Shown here in pieces: positions 1-8,069 of a stretch of DNA of 64,000 nt. The DNA lies in the NCBI RefSeq assembly GCF_900312745.1, contig NZ_OMPD01000009.1:703187-767186 (forward strand), in the 5' to 3' direction. Numbering within the stretch: the stretch's first letter is position 1; each line of letters begins with the position of its first letter. A program made the translations under genes and the position numbers. This DNA is from Aquimarina sp. AU58. GTDB taxonomy: Bacteria; Bacteroidota; Bacteroidia; Flavobacteriales; Flavobacteriaceae. The notes below the pieces were generated by a model. The model was not told the origin of the DNA. It saw only the letters and a list, made by a program, of their open reading frames with translations, and made no database searches.

Positions 1-191
1 AAAAAAGAGGAATCCCCTTCTAGTAATATTAAATCTGGCTTTATGTCTTCTAGTATATCAAAGAGGATTTCTGAATTAAAGTTGGGTTCTGGATTATGTA
101 GAGTTCCAATGAGAATTATTTCAGTCGTTTTTTCTTTTTCACAAGATAGAATCGTTATTAAAGTCAGTAATATTAGTATTGTTTTATTCAT
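1..191 (-). CDS. Partial lipoprotein with TraB/Tiki-like N-terminus
   Basis: The reading frame opens with ATG at 191-189 and runs off the left edge, so only 63 residues are visible. A hydrophobic stretch ends in a lipobox (TILSC, Cys17), which predicts an outer- or inner-membrane lipoprotein. The motif IILIGTLH at about residues 25-32, followed by DLILLEGD, resembles the first strand and glycine/histidine motif of the TraB/PrgY/GumN (Tiki) superfamily, which includes metal-dependent peptidases. The family call is inference from about 40 residues. It is the last visible gene of a minus-strand series whose members are separated by palindromic spacers. A better-supported relative of the same broad fold lies at 3165-4424. 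Confidence 0.6.
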   Translation of the reverse strand, partial: MNKTILILLTLITILSCEKEKTTEIILIGTLHNPEPNFNSEILFDILEDIKPDLILLEGDSSF

Positions 192-204
192 TTTTTTTAA
201 TTGT

Positions 205-418
205 TGCCAACAATAGTATATGCAAACCAATTCACATATACCCACTTATAAGTGTTTGTAATTGCTTATAAGCGTTTTATTTATTTAATCACCCAAAGCT
301 ACCATTATCTTTTTGATATGGCAATGGTAATGTATATAGAAGGAGGAGAATTTTTTTGCATGACTATCGTTAACGGATTGTGAATCTGTGTTGTTGGATT
401 TTGTTGTTGTTTACAAGC
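205..418. repeat. Class A cassette-type spacer (copy 1)
   Basis: This gene-free stretch shares blocks with those at 1130-1350 and 2930-3150. The common pieces are a GTATATGC...CACATATAC arm, TGTTTRTAATTGCTTATAAGC, the block AATCACCCAAAGCTACCATT, CAATGGTA, and a hairpin-like GGATTGTGAATC segment near the downstream end. The centre of the palindromic arm is degenerate in this copy. It separates two unrelated minus-strand genes. Confidence 0.65.
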
Positions 419-421
419 AAT

Positions 422-1129
422 TTATTTAAATGTTACCTCTCCTTTTGGGGTTTTAATGGTTACTTTAAGTTGTGTTGTATCGCTATCTTCCATCTTCATG
501 AATTGAATCGTTGATTTGTTCTTCAATAAAATGTCTGCTATATCCTTCTTATTCGGAGTTTTAATTTGAAATTCTTTCAAAAAACAAAACGTGTTCTCTT
601 GAATCGAAGGATGAGTTGTTTGATCAGACCAACTTATAAAGAAAGGATTAATGTTTAGCCCTGGATTAGTTATCCGTAATAACTTCCATTTCAATTCCTC
701 TCCGTTGGGTTTATTTCTTGACCAATTTTCAATTCCTTTGGTTTCAAATTGAGAGTCTACGATTGTTTTTTCCAGAAATTCTATGGTATCAGTAGCTATT
801 GCAAAACCAATAGGCTTTAAAACATTTATATTTTTAAAAAATTCAGGAATTGTGTCCAATTCATTCTTTGGTGCCAGGATTTCTATATAAATCATATCTC
901 CCATGGGTACAATAGCATTATGAGTATAACTGTTCGGATGCCCGCCTCCATATACTGCTTTTACCCCGGTTAATTCCTCAAATTGCTTAATGCCCAAATC
1001 AAGGTCATTTATAGCCAGTATGATATGGTCTATTTGCATATTGTTTACTTCTTTTTTTGCACATCCTATGGATATCAATACTACAATGCAAAAAGCAAAA
1101 TATGGATATTTTCTTTTCATTTTGATCAT
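422..1129 (-). CDS. VOC/glyoxalase-like domain lipoprotein
   Basis: The protein has 235 residues. An N-terminal hydrophobic segment ends in a lipobox (ISIGC, Cys23, or Cys20 if translation begins at the second ATG at 1120), so it should be lipid-anchored in the periplasm or on the surface. Residues about 32-90 (IDHIILAINDLDLGIKQFEE, then HNAIVPMGDMIYIEILAP) fit the Glyoxalase_3 branch of the vicinal oxygen chelate fold. That fold covers lyases, dioxygenases and binding proteins, so the substrate cannot be named. Metal-ligand candidates are His34 and the Glu in YIEIL. It stands alone between two class A spacers and looks like a single-gene cassette. Start choice is uncertain between the two ATGs. 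Confidence 0.75.
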   Translation of the reverse strand: MIKMKRKYPYFAFCIVVLISIGCAKKEVNNMQIDHIILAINDLDLGIKQFEELTGVKAVYGGGHPNSYTHNAIVPMGDMIYIEILAPKNELDTIPEFFKNINVLKPIGFAIATDTIEFLEKTIVDSQFETKGIENWSRNKPNGEELKWKLLRITNPGLNINPFFISWSDQTTHPSIQENTFCFLKEFQIKTPNKKDIADILLKNKSTIQFMKMEDSDTTQLKVTIKTPKGEVTFK

Positions 1130-1350
1130 AATTATTCAGAATAATAATATATGTATACGGGTATACATATATCCATTTGTAGGTGTTTATAAGCATTAAT
1201 CACCCAAAGCTACCATTATCTTTTTAATATAGCAATGGTAGTGTATAGGGTAGGAGATTTTTTCCTATATCATCGAAGTGCTAAGGTTTTTATCTAGACG
1301 TAGAGTGTTGTATTGCACGGATTTAAGGTGTAAATCTACGCTGTCTAGTT
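1130..1350. repeat. Class A cassette-type spacer (copy 2)
   Basis: This copy carries a 12-bp-stem palindrome at 1147-1172 centred on two G residues, then TGTTTATAAGCATTAATCAC, the CCCAAAGCTACCATT block, a GTAGGAGATTTTTTCC stretch and a hairpin-like segment (ACGGATTTAAGG...AAATCTACGC). From about 1180 on it is nearly identical to the copy at 2930-3150. The palindrome lies just upstream of the gene at 422-1129, and the far end abuts the stop of the gene at 1363-2193. Confidence 0.8.
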
Positions 1351-1362
1351 TGTTGTTGTTTA

Positions 1363-2193
1363 TTATTTCTGTGTTCCTTCTAAGGTTTTTTGTAAATCTG
1401 AACTTGTTTTTTCGTCAATTATGCCCGTTAATTGGCCACTTTCAAAATCGTATTTTTTGATTAAAGTTGGCTCATTATATTCCTCATATAGGCCATCATT
1501 ATTTTTATCAACTCCAAATCTGATAATCAAATCTTTACTATTATTAATGAATTTATAATTGTAAACATCCATTCCATCAATTCCGATTTTTTGCATTTTC
1601 TTTTGACTAAATGAATAAATATAAAGTGATTTAAAATCCATTAAATTTATCACTCCATCTTTATAAGTGTCTTTTTCAGATGCTTTTATTAATAATAGTA
1701 TTTCTTTGTCAAAATATTCTGTTTTTATATCATTGAAGTTTACTCTTTCGTCAAATAATTTGTTGTTTTTTCCATTATTTGGATTGTAAACAATGACATT
1801 GTTAAATGCCCCATAAAACTCACCTGAATATCTACTATCTGGTTTTTCATAAAGTTCATCAGAGTAAGAAAATGCATTTAGAAGTCCGTTGATGTTTTCT
1901 TTTTCATTCAAGGTTTTGTGGGAAACAGGAATAATATAAATAGAATTTAAAGTATCTATTAATTTAGGGCTTTCGTATGAGATTACTTGTTCTCTTTTAT
2001 TCTCCTTTTGTAGTTTTTCAATTTTTTCGTTAGATAAGATGCCTGTTTCAGGATCATGATAGTTAGATCTGCTATATTCTTGAATTGCAATTGAAATAAA
2101 AGCAATTAAAGCGACCACTAAAAATATCGCTCCAATTGTCCCCAAAACAGCAAGTAATTTTTGATTATAATTTTTTACTTTATCTATTTTCAT
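1363..2193 (-). CDS. Membrane-anchored protein of unknown function
   Basis: The protein has 276 residues. A single strong hydrophobic segment at about residues 13-37 has no obvious cleavage site, so it probably anchors a periplasmic C-terminal domain. The rest is rich in Asn, Asp, Lys and aromatic residues and has an alternating beta-type pattern. Near residues 228-238 a DKNNDGLYEEY segment matches an EF-hand or dockerin-type calcium loop, and DTYKDGVINLMDF at about 175-187 is a similar acidic loop. I do not recognise the family. It is separated by only 86 bp, including a small hairpin, from the gene at 2280-2915, so the two may be co-transcribed as one two-gene unit. Confidence 0.7.
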   Translation of the reverse strand: MKIDKVKNYNQKLLAVLGTIGAIFLVVALIAFISIAIQEYSRSNYHDPETGILSNEKIEKLQKENKREQVISYESPKLIDTLNSIYIIPVSHKTLNEKENINGLLNAFSYSDELYEKPDSRYSGEFYGAFNNVIVYNPNNGKNNKLFDERVNFNDIKTEYFDKEILLLIKASEKDTYKDGVINLMDFKSLYIYSFSQKKMQKIGIDGMDVYNYKFINNSKDLIIRFGVDKNNDGLYEEYNEPTLIKKYDFESGQLTGIIDEKTSSDLQKTLEGTQK

Positions 2194-2227
2194 TATTTAG
2201 TTTCTCAAATTAGTTACATCGGTTTGA

Positions 2228-2253
2228 CTAAACTACATTTTAATGCAGTTTAG
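2228..2253. terminator. Small intergenic hairpin
   Basis: CTAAACT and AGTTTAG arms with an inner CATT/AATG pairing form an imperfect stem-loop in the 86-bp gap between two minus-strand genes. On the minus strand it is not followed by a clear U-run, so it may be a processing or pause site rather than a full terminator. Confidence 0.4.
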
Positions 2254-2279
2254 GTTTTATTAACAAAAGATTTTTCTAG

Positions 2280-2915
2280 TTACTCGCCTAATGTATGCAA
2301 TAGAGGACCTTCCCATGCTGCTGCTTCTCTATATTCCTCATTAAAATAAAATGAAAGTGGGTAATTAATATCTAACTTGGATAAGCTTTCTTTAGTGAAA
2401 TATTGTGGTATTACTTTTTTAAGGAAATCGTAAACCAATTCATTTATAAAATCGAAGGTTTCCTCAATAAATTTTTGGGTTCCCACATCTTCCATAGCTT
2501 CATCATTGCATTCTGCAGAATTAATAAAATTGTATAGCTCTATATAATCTTCTAATTCTAATAGCTCTTCGTGGTATTTATGATCTTCATTCGACAAAGC
2601 ATGTAATTCGATAGTACCATGAGGCTCACTTAGTCTGAAATCAAACAAGTTAATATTGATGTCTTTGTATTTTGAAATAAGAGTATTAAGAATATTAGCA
2701 AAGATTTTATCTGTATTTTCTTTATCACAAAGTACTTGTGCAAGATCATCTATGATATCAAAAATTTGATATGAATCAATTTTGTCTTTAATTTCTTTAA
2801 TGTTAACGCCTTTGTACAACTTAAGAATTAATGATTTTTTTGTTAAATAGTATTTCTTTTTATCTTCTGAAAACAATGTAGAAGTATTAAAGATTTCGCT
2901 TAGAGAGGTTGTCAT
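2280..2915 (-). CDS. Acidic cytoplasmic protein of unknown function
   Basis: The protein has 211 residues with no signal peptide or membrane segment. It is strongly acidic, with clusters such as EELLELEDYIELY and ECNDEAMEDVG around residues 113-145, and appears mostly alpha-helical. I recognise no domain. It lies directly downstream of a class A spacer and upstream of the membrane-anchored orphan at 1363-2193, so the pair may form one cassette. The acidic, small, orphan character is compatible with an immunity or anti-toxin role, but nothing in the sequence demonstrates this. Confidence 0.65.
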   Translation of the reverse strand: MTTSLSEIFNTSTLFSEDKKKYYLTKKSLILKLYKGVNIKEIKDKIDSYQIFDIIDDLAQVLCDKENTDKIFANILNTLISKYKDININLFDFRLSEPHGTIELHALSNEDHKYHEELLELEDYIELYNFINSAECNDEAMEDVGTQKFIEETFDFINELVYDFLKKVIPQYFTKESLSKLDINYPLSFYFNEEYREAAAWEGPLLHTLGE

Positions 2916-2929
2916 TTTTTATGTTCTAA

Positions 2930-3150
2930 TTTTTGTTAACCATAGTATATGCATACTTGTACACATATATCTGTTTATGGTGTTTATAAGCATTAATCAC
3001 CCAAAGCTACCATTATCTTTTTAATATAGCAATGGTACTGTATAGGGTAGGAGATTTTTTCCTATATCATCGAAGTGCTGAGGTTTTTATCTAGACGTAG
3101 AGTGTTGTATTGCACGGATTTAAGGTGCAAATCCGCGCTGTCGGGTTTGA
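2930..3150. repeat. Class A cassette-type spacer (copy 3)
   Basis: From TGTTTATAAGCATTAATCAC through the GATTTAAGG...AAATCCGCG hairpin this copy matches 1180-1350 almost base for base. The left palindromic arm (GTATATGCATAC, then GTACACATATA) differs from copy 2, so the arms vary more than the body. The strand running towards the gene at 2280-2915 ends in TATGGTTAAC just before its start. Confidence 0.8.
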
Positions 3151-3164
3151 ATTGTACAATCAAT

Positions 3165-4424
3165 TTAGTTTTTATAATCTCTAATATCCTCTGTAGTAGC
3201 TGTAAGAGTTTTCATGAGAACAGAATCATATCTATAAAGTAGCTTTTTGAATTTCTTATCGTCTACCTTAATTTTTCCATTGTAAATAGCCTTTTTAAGA
3301 GGCCTTAAATCCAAGAGAGTCCAAAGATTTTCTTCCTGATGCTTAAATAATTTCTTATATTCTGGAACATATTTTAAACGATCAATTTTTTCTCCACTAC
3401 TTCTAATATAATATCTGCCAGCAAGGGCAAGATTAAAACTTTTGGAATTATTTAATATTGATAATTCATATAAAGTATTTCCAATATCATAAATAGCTAA
3501 AGGGTTTTTTCCATAAACAGTATGCATACTACCCATTTTTAAGATCATTTTTGGATTAGGCTCCTTTAATAAAGCTTTTTTATAATAGTCAAAAAAGTAA
3601 TGTTTCATCATAATCGCCCTGGAGTTATTACTTTCGAAGTATTGTTTTGTTGGACCATTTCCGTAAGCATATATTTTCCAACTTTTTTCTAACTCTGTCA
3701 ATAGCGTAGTAAGCTCATTATCTACTCCTTTTGATTCAGCAATAAACTCAAGAATATGTTTATCTTTCAATAAAAGATTAAATTTAGATTTTGATTTCGT
3801 AGTAAGATGCTTTAATAAAGATGCGCGAGCTTCTTTATAGATCTTTTCATAGCTTTTTGAATTGTTTTTTAATTTTTTTGTCTTATTAAAAATATCATCA
3901 AATAAGAAGGGAGCTGCATATACAAACTCTTGATCGATTCCCCAGATATTATACGCATTAGTTATAGCAGTTTCTAGCATTCTAACTTCATCAACCCCAT
4001 CAAAAAAGGGAATTGGATTTGTTAAATCATCTGGATTATACTTTTTATAAAAATTGGATAAAGAATCAATACCATTTTTTTGCTTAATAATAGATAGCAA
4101 TTTTTTTTTACTAAAAGGACCAATCTCAATAGCAAAGTTGTTGTACCCTTTAGGCTTTAGTAAGTTAAGAATAGCAGAAGTAAATTCGGGAGTCTCTTTA
4201 TTTCCGTGTAACTCACCAATCATAAAAAATTGAGAATTTTCAGCTTCTCTTTTAAGAAAATCTTTCCCATTTCCAATAATTTCATTGTTTACAATTTTGA
4301 AAGTATATGTATTTAACTGAATAATCGAGTCAATAGAATACTCATTTTGTGCAGACGACTTTCTTGAAGCAAAACAAACAAGCAACACAATAACAAAAAA
4401 TAAAAATTTTCTAATATTTTTCAT
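3165..4424 (-). CDS. Secreted erythromycin-esterase/ChaN-like (Tiki fold) protein
   Basis: The protein has 419 residues with an N-terminal signal peptide (hydrophobic residues about 6-19, then ASRKSSAQ). The motif FFMIGELHG (residues 66-74) followed by FAIEIG (Glu100) matches the first two active-site strands of the erythromycin esterase/ChaN group. A late KMGSMHTVYG near residue 300 supplies the expected second histidine. Members cleave macrolide lactones, bind haem or act as metallopeptidases, so the substrate is open. The predicted export argues against simple cytoplasmic antibiotic inactivation. It is flanked downstream by a class A spacer and upstream by a spacer fragment merged with REP-like palindromes. 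Confidence 0.65.
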   Translation of the reverse strand: MKNIRKFLFFVIVLLVCFASRKSSAQNEYSIDSIIQLNTYTFKIVNNEIIGNGKDFLKREAENSQFFMIGELHGNKETPEFTSAILNLLKPKGYNNFAIEIGPFSKKKLLSIIKQKNGIDSLSNFYKKYNPDDLTNPIPFFDGVDEVRMLETAITNAYNIWGIDQEFVYAAPFLFDDIFNKTKKLKNNSKSYEKIYKEARASLLKHLTTKSKSKFNLLLKDKHILEFIAESKGVDNELTTLLTELEKSWKIYAYGNGPTKQYFESNNSRAIMMKHYFFDYYKKALLKEPNPKMILKMGSMHTVYGKNPLAIYDIGNTLYELSILNNSKSFNLALAGRYYIRSSGEKIDRLKYVPEYKKLFKHQEENLWTLLDLRPLKKAIYNGKIKVDDKKFKKLLYRYDSVLMKTLTATTEDIRDYKN

Positions 4425-4534
4425 AGTATAGTAGTTTTTATCAAGATGGGATAATATGACAAATGTTACAGTTTGCTTAAAAATTAAGATTTAATTCATT
4501 GTCTTTTTCTACGCTAAAAAAGAGATGATTAATT

Positions 4535-4800
4535 TTTAATTATTGCCTACAATGATATATGCATACCAGTACCCTGAGGTGTCATACTGTGAGCCCTTCG
4601 ACAAGGCCTGTCCTGAGTTTATCGAAGGACACAGGGCACGGGATATAATAAAAAACACGTACTCACGTACCCTGAGGTGCCATACTGAGCTTGAAGTGCT
4701 CTCGAAGGGTGTGGTATGGTTTATGCAATCAAAAACACATTTCTCTCACACGTACCCTGAGCGTAGCCGAAGGGTACTTCGAACCTCTCACACCAATTCT
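4535..4800. repeat. Class A spacer fragment fused to a REP-like palindrome cluster
   Basis: The segment begins as a class A arm (TTGCCTACAATGATATATGC), then switches at about 4570 into three REP-like units. These units are built from ACCCTGAGGTG, GAGCCCTTCGACAAG, CCTGAGTTTATCGAAGG and ACCCTGAGCGTAGCCGAAGG. Similar units occur at 13925-14165, 18690-18790, 21120-21205 and 31785-31857. Long open frames across it are artefacts of the repeat sequence. Confidence 0.75.
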
Positions 4801-5093
4801 ATAAGATATTTTAACCGATGATAACACTGTTTTGCCAGAGGGCGTAGGGATTCTCCCAGGGGGGTGATGTCATAATCGGTAGCCATACTCATAAAAGCGG
4901 CATAGGTCTCGGCCAGGTAGTCGTTTTTTTTATCACTGGGGATATGCATAAGCTGGTATATGATATCCAATATCTCTAGATGGTGTGTGTTTGATCCCTC
5001 TAATCCCAATTGCGCTAAGCCGTATACCAATTGGCAATGTTTAAGATCCTGTTGTATCAAATCGATGATAAGCTGCTCATTGTTTTGGTGCAT
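4788..5093 (-). CDS. Small conserved-looking helical protein, unknown function
   Basis: The protein has 101 residues from the ATG at 5093. An upstream in-frame ATG at 5129 would add 12 residues that look non-coding. There is no signal peptide or membrane segment, and the sequence is helical, with LIQQDLKHCQLVYGLAQLGL near the start and an LRPLAKQCYHRLKYLIEL tail. I do not recognise the family. Its 3' end overlaps the right border of the REP-like cluster, so the C-terminus may have been altered by the repeat. A broken XRE gene starts just upstream on the opposite strand. Confidence 0.5.
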   Translation of the reverse strand: MHQNNEQLIIDLIQQDLKHCQLVYGLAQLGLEGSNTHHLEILDIIYQLMHIPSDKKNDYLAETYAAFMSMATDYDITPLGESLRPLAKQCYHRLKYLIELV

Positions 5094-5145
5094 GGTATCT
5101 GTTTTAGTGACAAAACAAATATCAGCCAATCATACCACATTCTTG

Positions 5146-5268
5146 TCATACAAAAAGTTGACAAAGTGTTTTTATTTAGAAAACGGAAAAGTAAATCCTA
5201 CCATTTACTCTCTTTTGGAAATCTCTAAAGCTTTAGAAGTTTCGTTACCGGAGTTGGTGACGTTTTAA
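5146..5268 (+). pseudogene. Remnant of an XRE/HTH_3 DNA-binding protein (C-terminal half)
   Basis: The frame ending at TAA 5266-5268 encodes ENGKVNPTIYSLLEISKALE followed by VSLPELVTF. This is the last two helices of a typical small Cro/C1-type helix-turn-helix protein. The expected N-terminal helices are missing: upstream sequence in this frame is unrelated and runs antisense through the gene at 4788-5093. It is therefore a decayed regulator fragment, consistent with past insertion or deletion at this site. Confidence 0.65.
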
Positions 5269-5333
5269 GGTTTTTTGTTTAGGTTGCTTATCGTATTGCT
5301 GGTATTGTAAATATGCGATGTCAGTTTTTCCAC

Positions 5334-7178
5334 CTATTTGCTTAATACTTTCAATATTCTCTCCTCATTAATTACAATATCTCTAAACAAAACATGCGGA
5401 AATTCTTGATATTTCGATGTTTTAAAAGCCTCAAATATATTCGAGAGGGTCGAGGCTGTGATTAAAGACAAATTCATTTCCATGTCCATTCCACAATCGG
5501 AAACAAAATCATCACTAAACTCTGGTGCAACAAGCAAAATTTTAACAATCCGTAAGTCATTTTTAAGTGCTAAATTTTGATATGATTTTAATTGCCGTGA
5601 AACTGCACTAAACTTATTGTACCCTCTTTCCTTACTGGTTTTACATTCTACAATGATAATTTCGTTATTATTCAAATTTAAAAGAATATCCATCATATCC
5701 TTTTGGGTGTTCAGTTGATTTTTTAACTTATCGTCTACGTCAAAACCTAGGCCTTTGAAAATTACTTTGGTTAAATCCTCGAATTTTATACCAAGCTCAC
5801 TTTCTTTAACTAGGATTCCATTTTCTTTGAGTAAGTTAAGATTGCGATAAGCAACATTTTCATAGTTTTCTAAGTATAAATTATCAACATCTTTGTAATG
5901 TTCGAGAATGTTTAAAATATCATCTCCACGTTGCTTAATCCCGTTGTCTTTTATGAATTCGGTTAAATCTTTTTTTACGATTAAATCTAAAATATCTCTA
6001 GGTTTAATATTATAATCAATCAAAAAGTCTGCTTTAAGTACAAATTCATCTTGTAACTCAAATTGATCTTTAATCTGTTTATTTATTTTCGGTAACGATT
6101 GATTTAACTCAGCGAGTAACTTGTCAAATCCGTCTAATGAGATACCTACTTTTTCATCACGCTCAACATTCTCGAAATGCCCAATTAAACTATTAATCTT
6201 GTCGTCTAAAGTGCTGCCTTTTAAATTCTTGATATTTAAACCTTTCTCACAAAGTTCATTTAAGATTTTTTTTCTTTCTGTTAGTGTACTTCCTGGTTTG
6301 TAAATATCATTCAAAAGTAGATTTATGAAAGAAACACCTTCTTTGATTATTTCCTCGATTTTTTGAGAGTATGATAACTTTCTATCAATATTATGTTCTC
6401 TTCCGATTTGGTTGATAATTGGTTCTCTTAAAAGTTTAAGCGTTCTACGATAGAATTTCTCGGCAACTTCTTTTTCTCTCACTTTACGTAACATTCTAAC
6501 CATTTCGTCTGCCACATAAATGGTATTTTCTTTATTTGAATAAAAAATAACACCAATGTTTTTTAGTCCTTTTATTACATCTTGAATATCAAGTTTTTTG
6601 ATTGGTAAAATCGAGTAATTAATCAATTTCATTTCCTCTTGAGAAAGTCCAAGTTGTCTGGCAAGTGTTAGAATTATTGATAATTCATCTGAAGTTATTT
6701 TTGCATCTCGGTTATTTTCAACATCATTGTGGTAAGCGGTGTGCAAACAAGATTTGTAAATTTTGTAATCTCTTTTTCGTGCTGTGCTTAATTCCGATTT
6801 ATCATTTTCAAAATCTTCGTTGAGTCCTTTAATTCTACTTTTTAGATGTTTGATTTCGTTTTCGTATAATCTCGAAAACCAATCTTGTTTCATAATGCAG
6901 TTTCCGTCACGAATGATAATGTCAATTAAAATGTCTAATTGCGATGTGATTTCTTGAAATTCACACTTAATGTGTTCTTGAAATTCGTTTGCGGTTAATG
7001 CGAAAATCTTCGATATGTTTTGATTGTCAACTGATTTCAGACCTTTGTCTGATGAACTTAAAATCTTGTTGATTTCTTTACCGTTCTTTGGGTTTTTAGA
7101 TATGATATTGTCGATTATTTTGATAAATGAGTTCTTTTCTATCGAACCGAGTTTATCCAGAATCTTTTCTAATTTCAT
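5334..7178 (-). CDS. Large protein with C-terminal PD-(D/E)XK nuclease-like domain
   Basis: The protein has 614 residues with no export signal. The first 450 residues are mostly helical and charged and not recognised; a stretch around residue 400 (KPRDILDLIVKKDLTEFIKD) has a SAP/HeH-like look. The C-terminal 150 residues carry a PD-(D/E)XK signature: KFEDLTKVIFKGLGFDV (about 465-481), an acidic residue at 497 in KDMMDILL, a core beta-strand ending in IIIVECK (Glu511, Lys513), then a helix with RQLKSYQNL. This suggests a restriction or DNA-repair-type nuclease. It lies just beyond a Septu-like pair, separated by a class B spacer, so it is more likely a separate cassette than a third subunit. 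A defence role is inference. Confidence 0.65.
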   Translation of the reverse strand: MKLEKILDKLGSIEKNSFIKIIDNIISKNPKNGKEINKILSSSDKGLKSVDNQNISKIFALTANEFQEHIKCEFQEITSQLDILIDIIIRDGNCIMKQDWFSRLYENEIKHLKSRIKGLNEDFENDKSELSTARKRDYKIYKSCLHTAYHNDVENNRDAKITSDELSIILTLARQLGLSQEEMKLINYSILPIKKLDIQDVIKGLKNIGVIFYSNKENTIYVADEMVRMLRKVREKEVAEKFYRRTLKLLREPIINQIGREHNIDRKLSYSQKIEEIIKEGVSFINLLLNDIYKPGSTLTERKKILNELCEKGLNIKNLKGSTLDDKINSLIGHFENVERDEKVGISLDGFDKLLAELNQSLPKINKQIKDQFELQDEFVLKADFLIDYNIKPRDILDLIVKKDLTEFIKDNGIKQRGDDILNILEHYKDVDNLYLENYENVAYRNLNLLKENGILVKESELGIKFEDLTKVIFKGLGFDVDDKLKNQLNTQKDMMDILLNLNNNEIIIVECKTSKERGYNKFSAVSRQLKSYQNLALKNDLRIVKILLVAPEFSDDFVSDCGMDMEMNLSLITASTLSNIFEAFKTSKYQEFPHVLFRDIVINEERILKVLSK

Positions 7179-7234
7179 AAAGTTTGATATTTATTACTGT
7201 TGTTTCTTAAGCTTGTGTACAATGTCTCGGCTCG

Positions 7235-7405
7235 TATGTTAGTGCGGGAATTAAAAGTAGTAATCTTTAAATTAAGCACTTAGCCAAAACTTCTTATTTT
7301 GTTTTTAATTTTTCTATTTTAAAAGTCAAATTCAAAAAATTGACGGTCTTTGCAAAGAAGCACAAAACTTTCGGTTTAGCACTTATTAGCTATGTTTTAT
7401 ACATC
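7235..7405. repeat. Class B cassette-type spacer (copy 1)
   Basis: Shared blocks with 12585-12690 are CACTTAGCCAAA, TTTTATTTTG, a GACGGTCTTT core, an AAACTTT-GG-TTAGCA tail and AGCACTTATTAGCTATG leading to TTTTATACA. CACTTAGC and its partner AGCACTTATTAGC give it a partial direct or inverted character. It separates the nuclease-like gene from the Septu-like HNH gene. Confidence 0.65.
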
Positions 7406-7421
7406 TTGTTATATGTCGTTT

Positions 7422-8069
7422 TCACAATATTTTTTTATCTTGAAGATAGCATATACACATATAACTAAATTCTTTTTCATTATTACTAAACTCAATAACT
7501 TCATTTAAAAGAATTGCTTTCAATGCGGGCACATCTTCTCTTTCATATTTGTCAATAAGATTTTGAAGATCAATAATTTTTTCAGTTCTTCTATCAATTA
7601 GTTCTTGTCTATTGAGTTTTATTTTTTTCCAAGTTATTTCTCCTCTTTTACTCTCATTAACGTGCATTAATAGTGGTCCGAAAAAAGATAAATGTTCTGA
7701 AATTTTGTCTTTATAGGGATTGATTAATTTGGCTTCCTTTTTTTCAACATAGTTTCTTTTTCCATTGTTGCACCAGTAACAAGCAAATGTAAGATTTGAC
7801 CAATTAAATGTTAGTCTTGGATATATAGCTTTAGGAATAATATGCTCAATGTCTCCTGGATATTGATGTGTAACTTGGCTTTCACAATATGCACATTTTT
7901 CCTTTGTTTCAAGTTTAATCTGATTTTTGACTTGTATGTGATTGTATTTGTTTTTATCAGAATCTGGTATTTTCTGACCTTTGTTAACATAATCCATCAC
8001 AGTTTTAGTCCAATTCAAAGCATTATCAACTAAAACTTGAGGTTTAGCAAGTTCTTTTAGTTGAATCAT
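7422..8069 (-). CDS. ptuB: Septu-like PtuB: HNH endonuclease
   Basis: The protein has 215 residues. It carries the zinc-finger HNH arrangement typical of Septu/retron-associated endonucleases: CAYC (Cys59, Cys62), DIEHIIPK (Asp73-His76), NWSNL (Asn92) and CYWCNNGK (Cys97, Cys100, Asn101/102). The IEHI-PK and NLxxAC-xCN spacing is that of the HNH protein family seen next to ABC-type ATPases. Its ATG overlaps the TGA of the upstream ATPase gene by four bases (ATGA), indicating translational coupling. In known Septu systems this partner degrades nucleic acid once the ATPase complex is triggered by phage. Activity here is inferred from family membership. Confidence 0.8.
   Translation of the reverse strand: MIQLKELAKPQVLVDNALNWTKTVMDYVNKGQKIPDSDKNKYNHIQVKNQIKLETKEKCAYCESQVTHQYPGDIEHIIPKAIYPRLTFNWSNLTFACYWCNNGKRNYVEKKEAKLINPYKDKISEHLSFFGPLLMHVNESKRGEITWKKIKLNRQELIDRRTEKIIDLQNLIDKYEREDVPALKAILLNEVIEFSNNEKEFSYMCICYLQDKKIL

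Noticed and set aside
4543..4821. Plus-strand open frame of 92 codons
   Set aside because: It is made almost entirely of REP-like arms and spacer sequence; the peptide is rich in repeat-derived motifs and has no start context.
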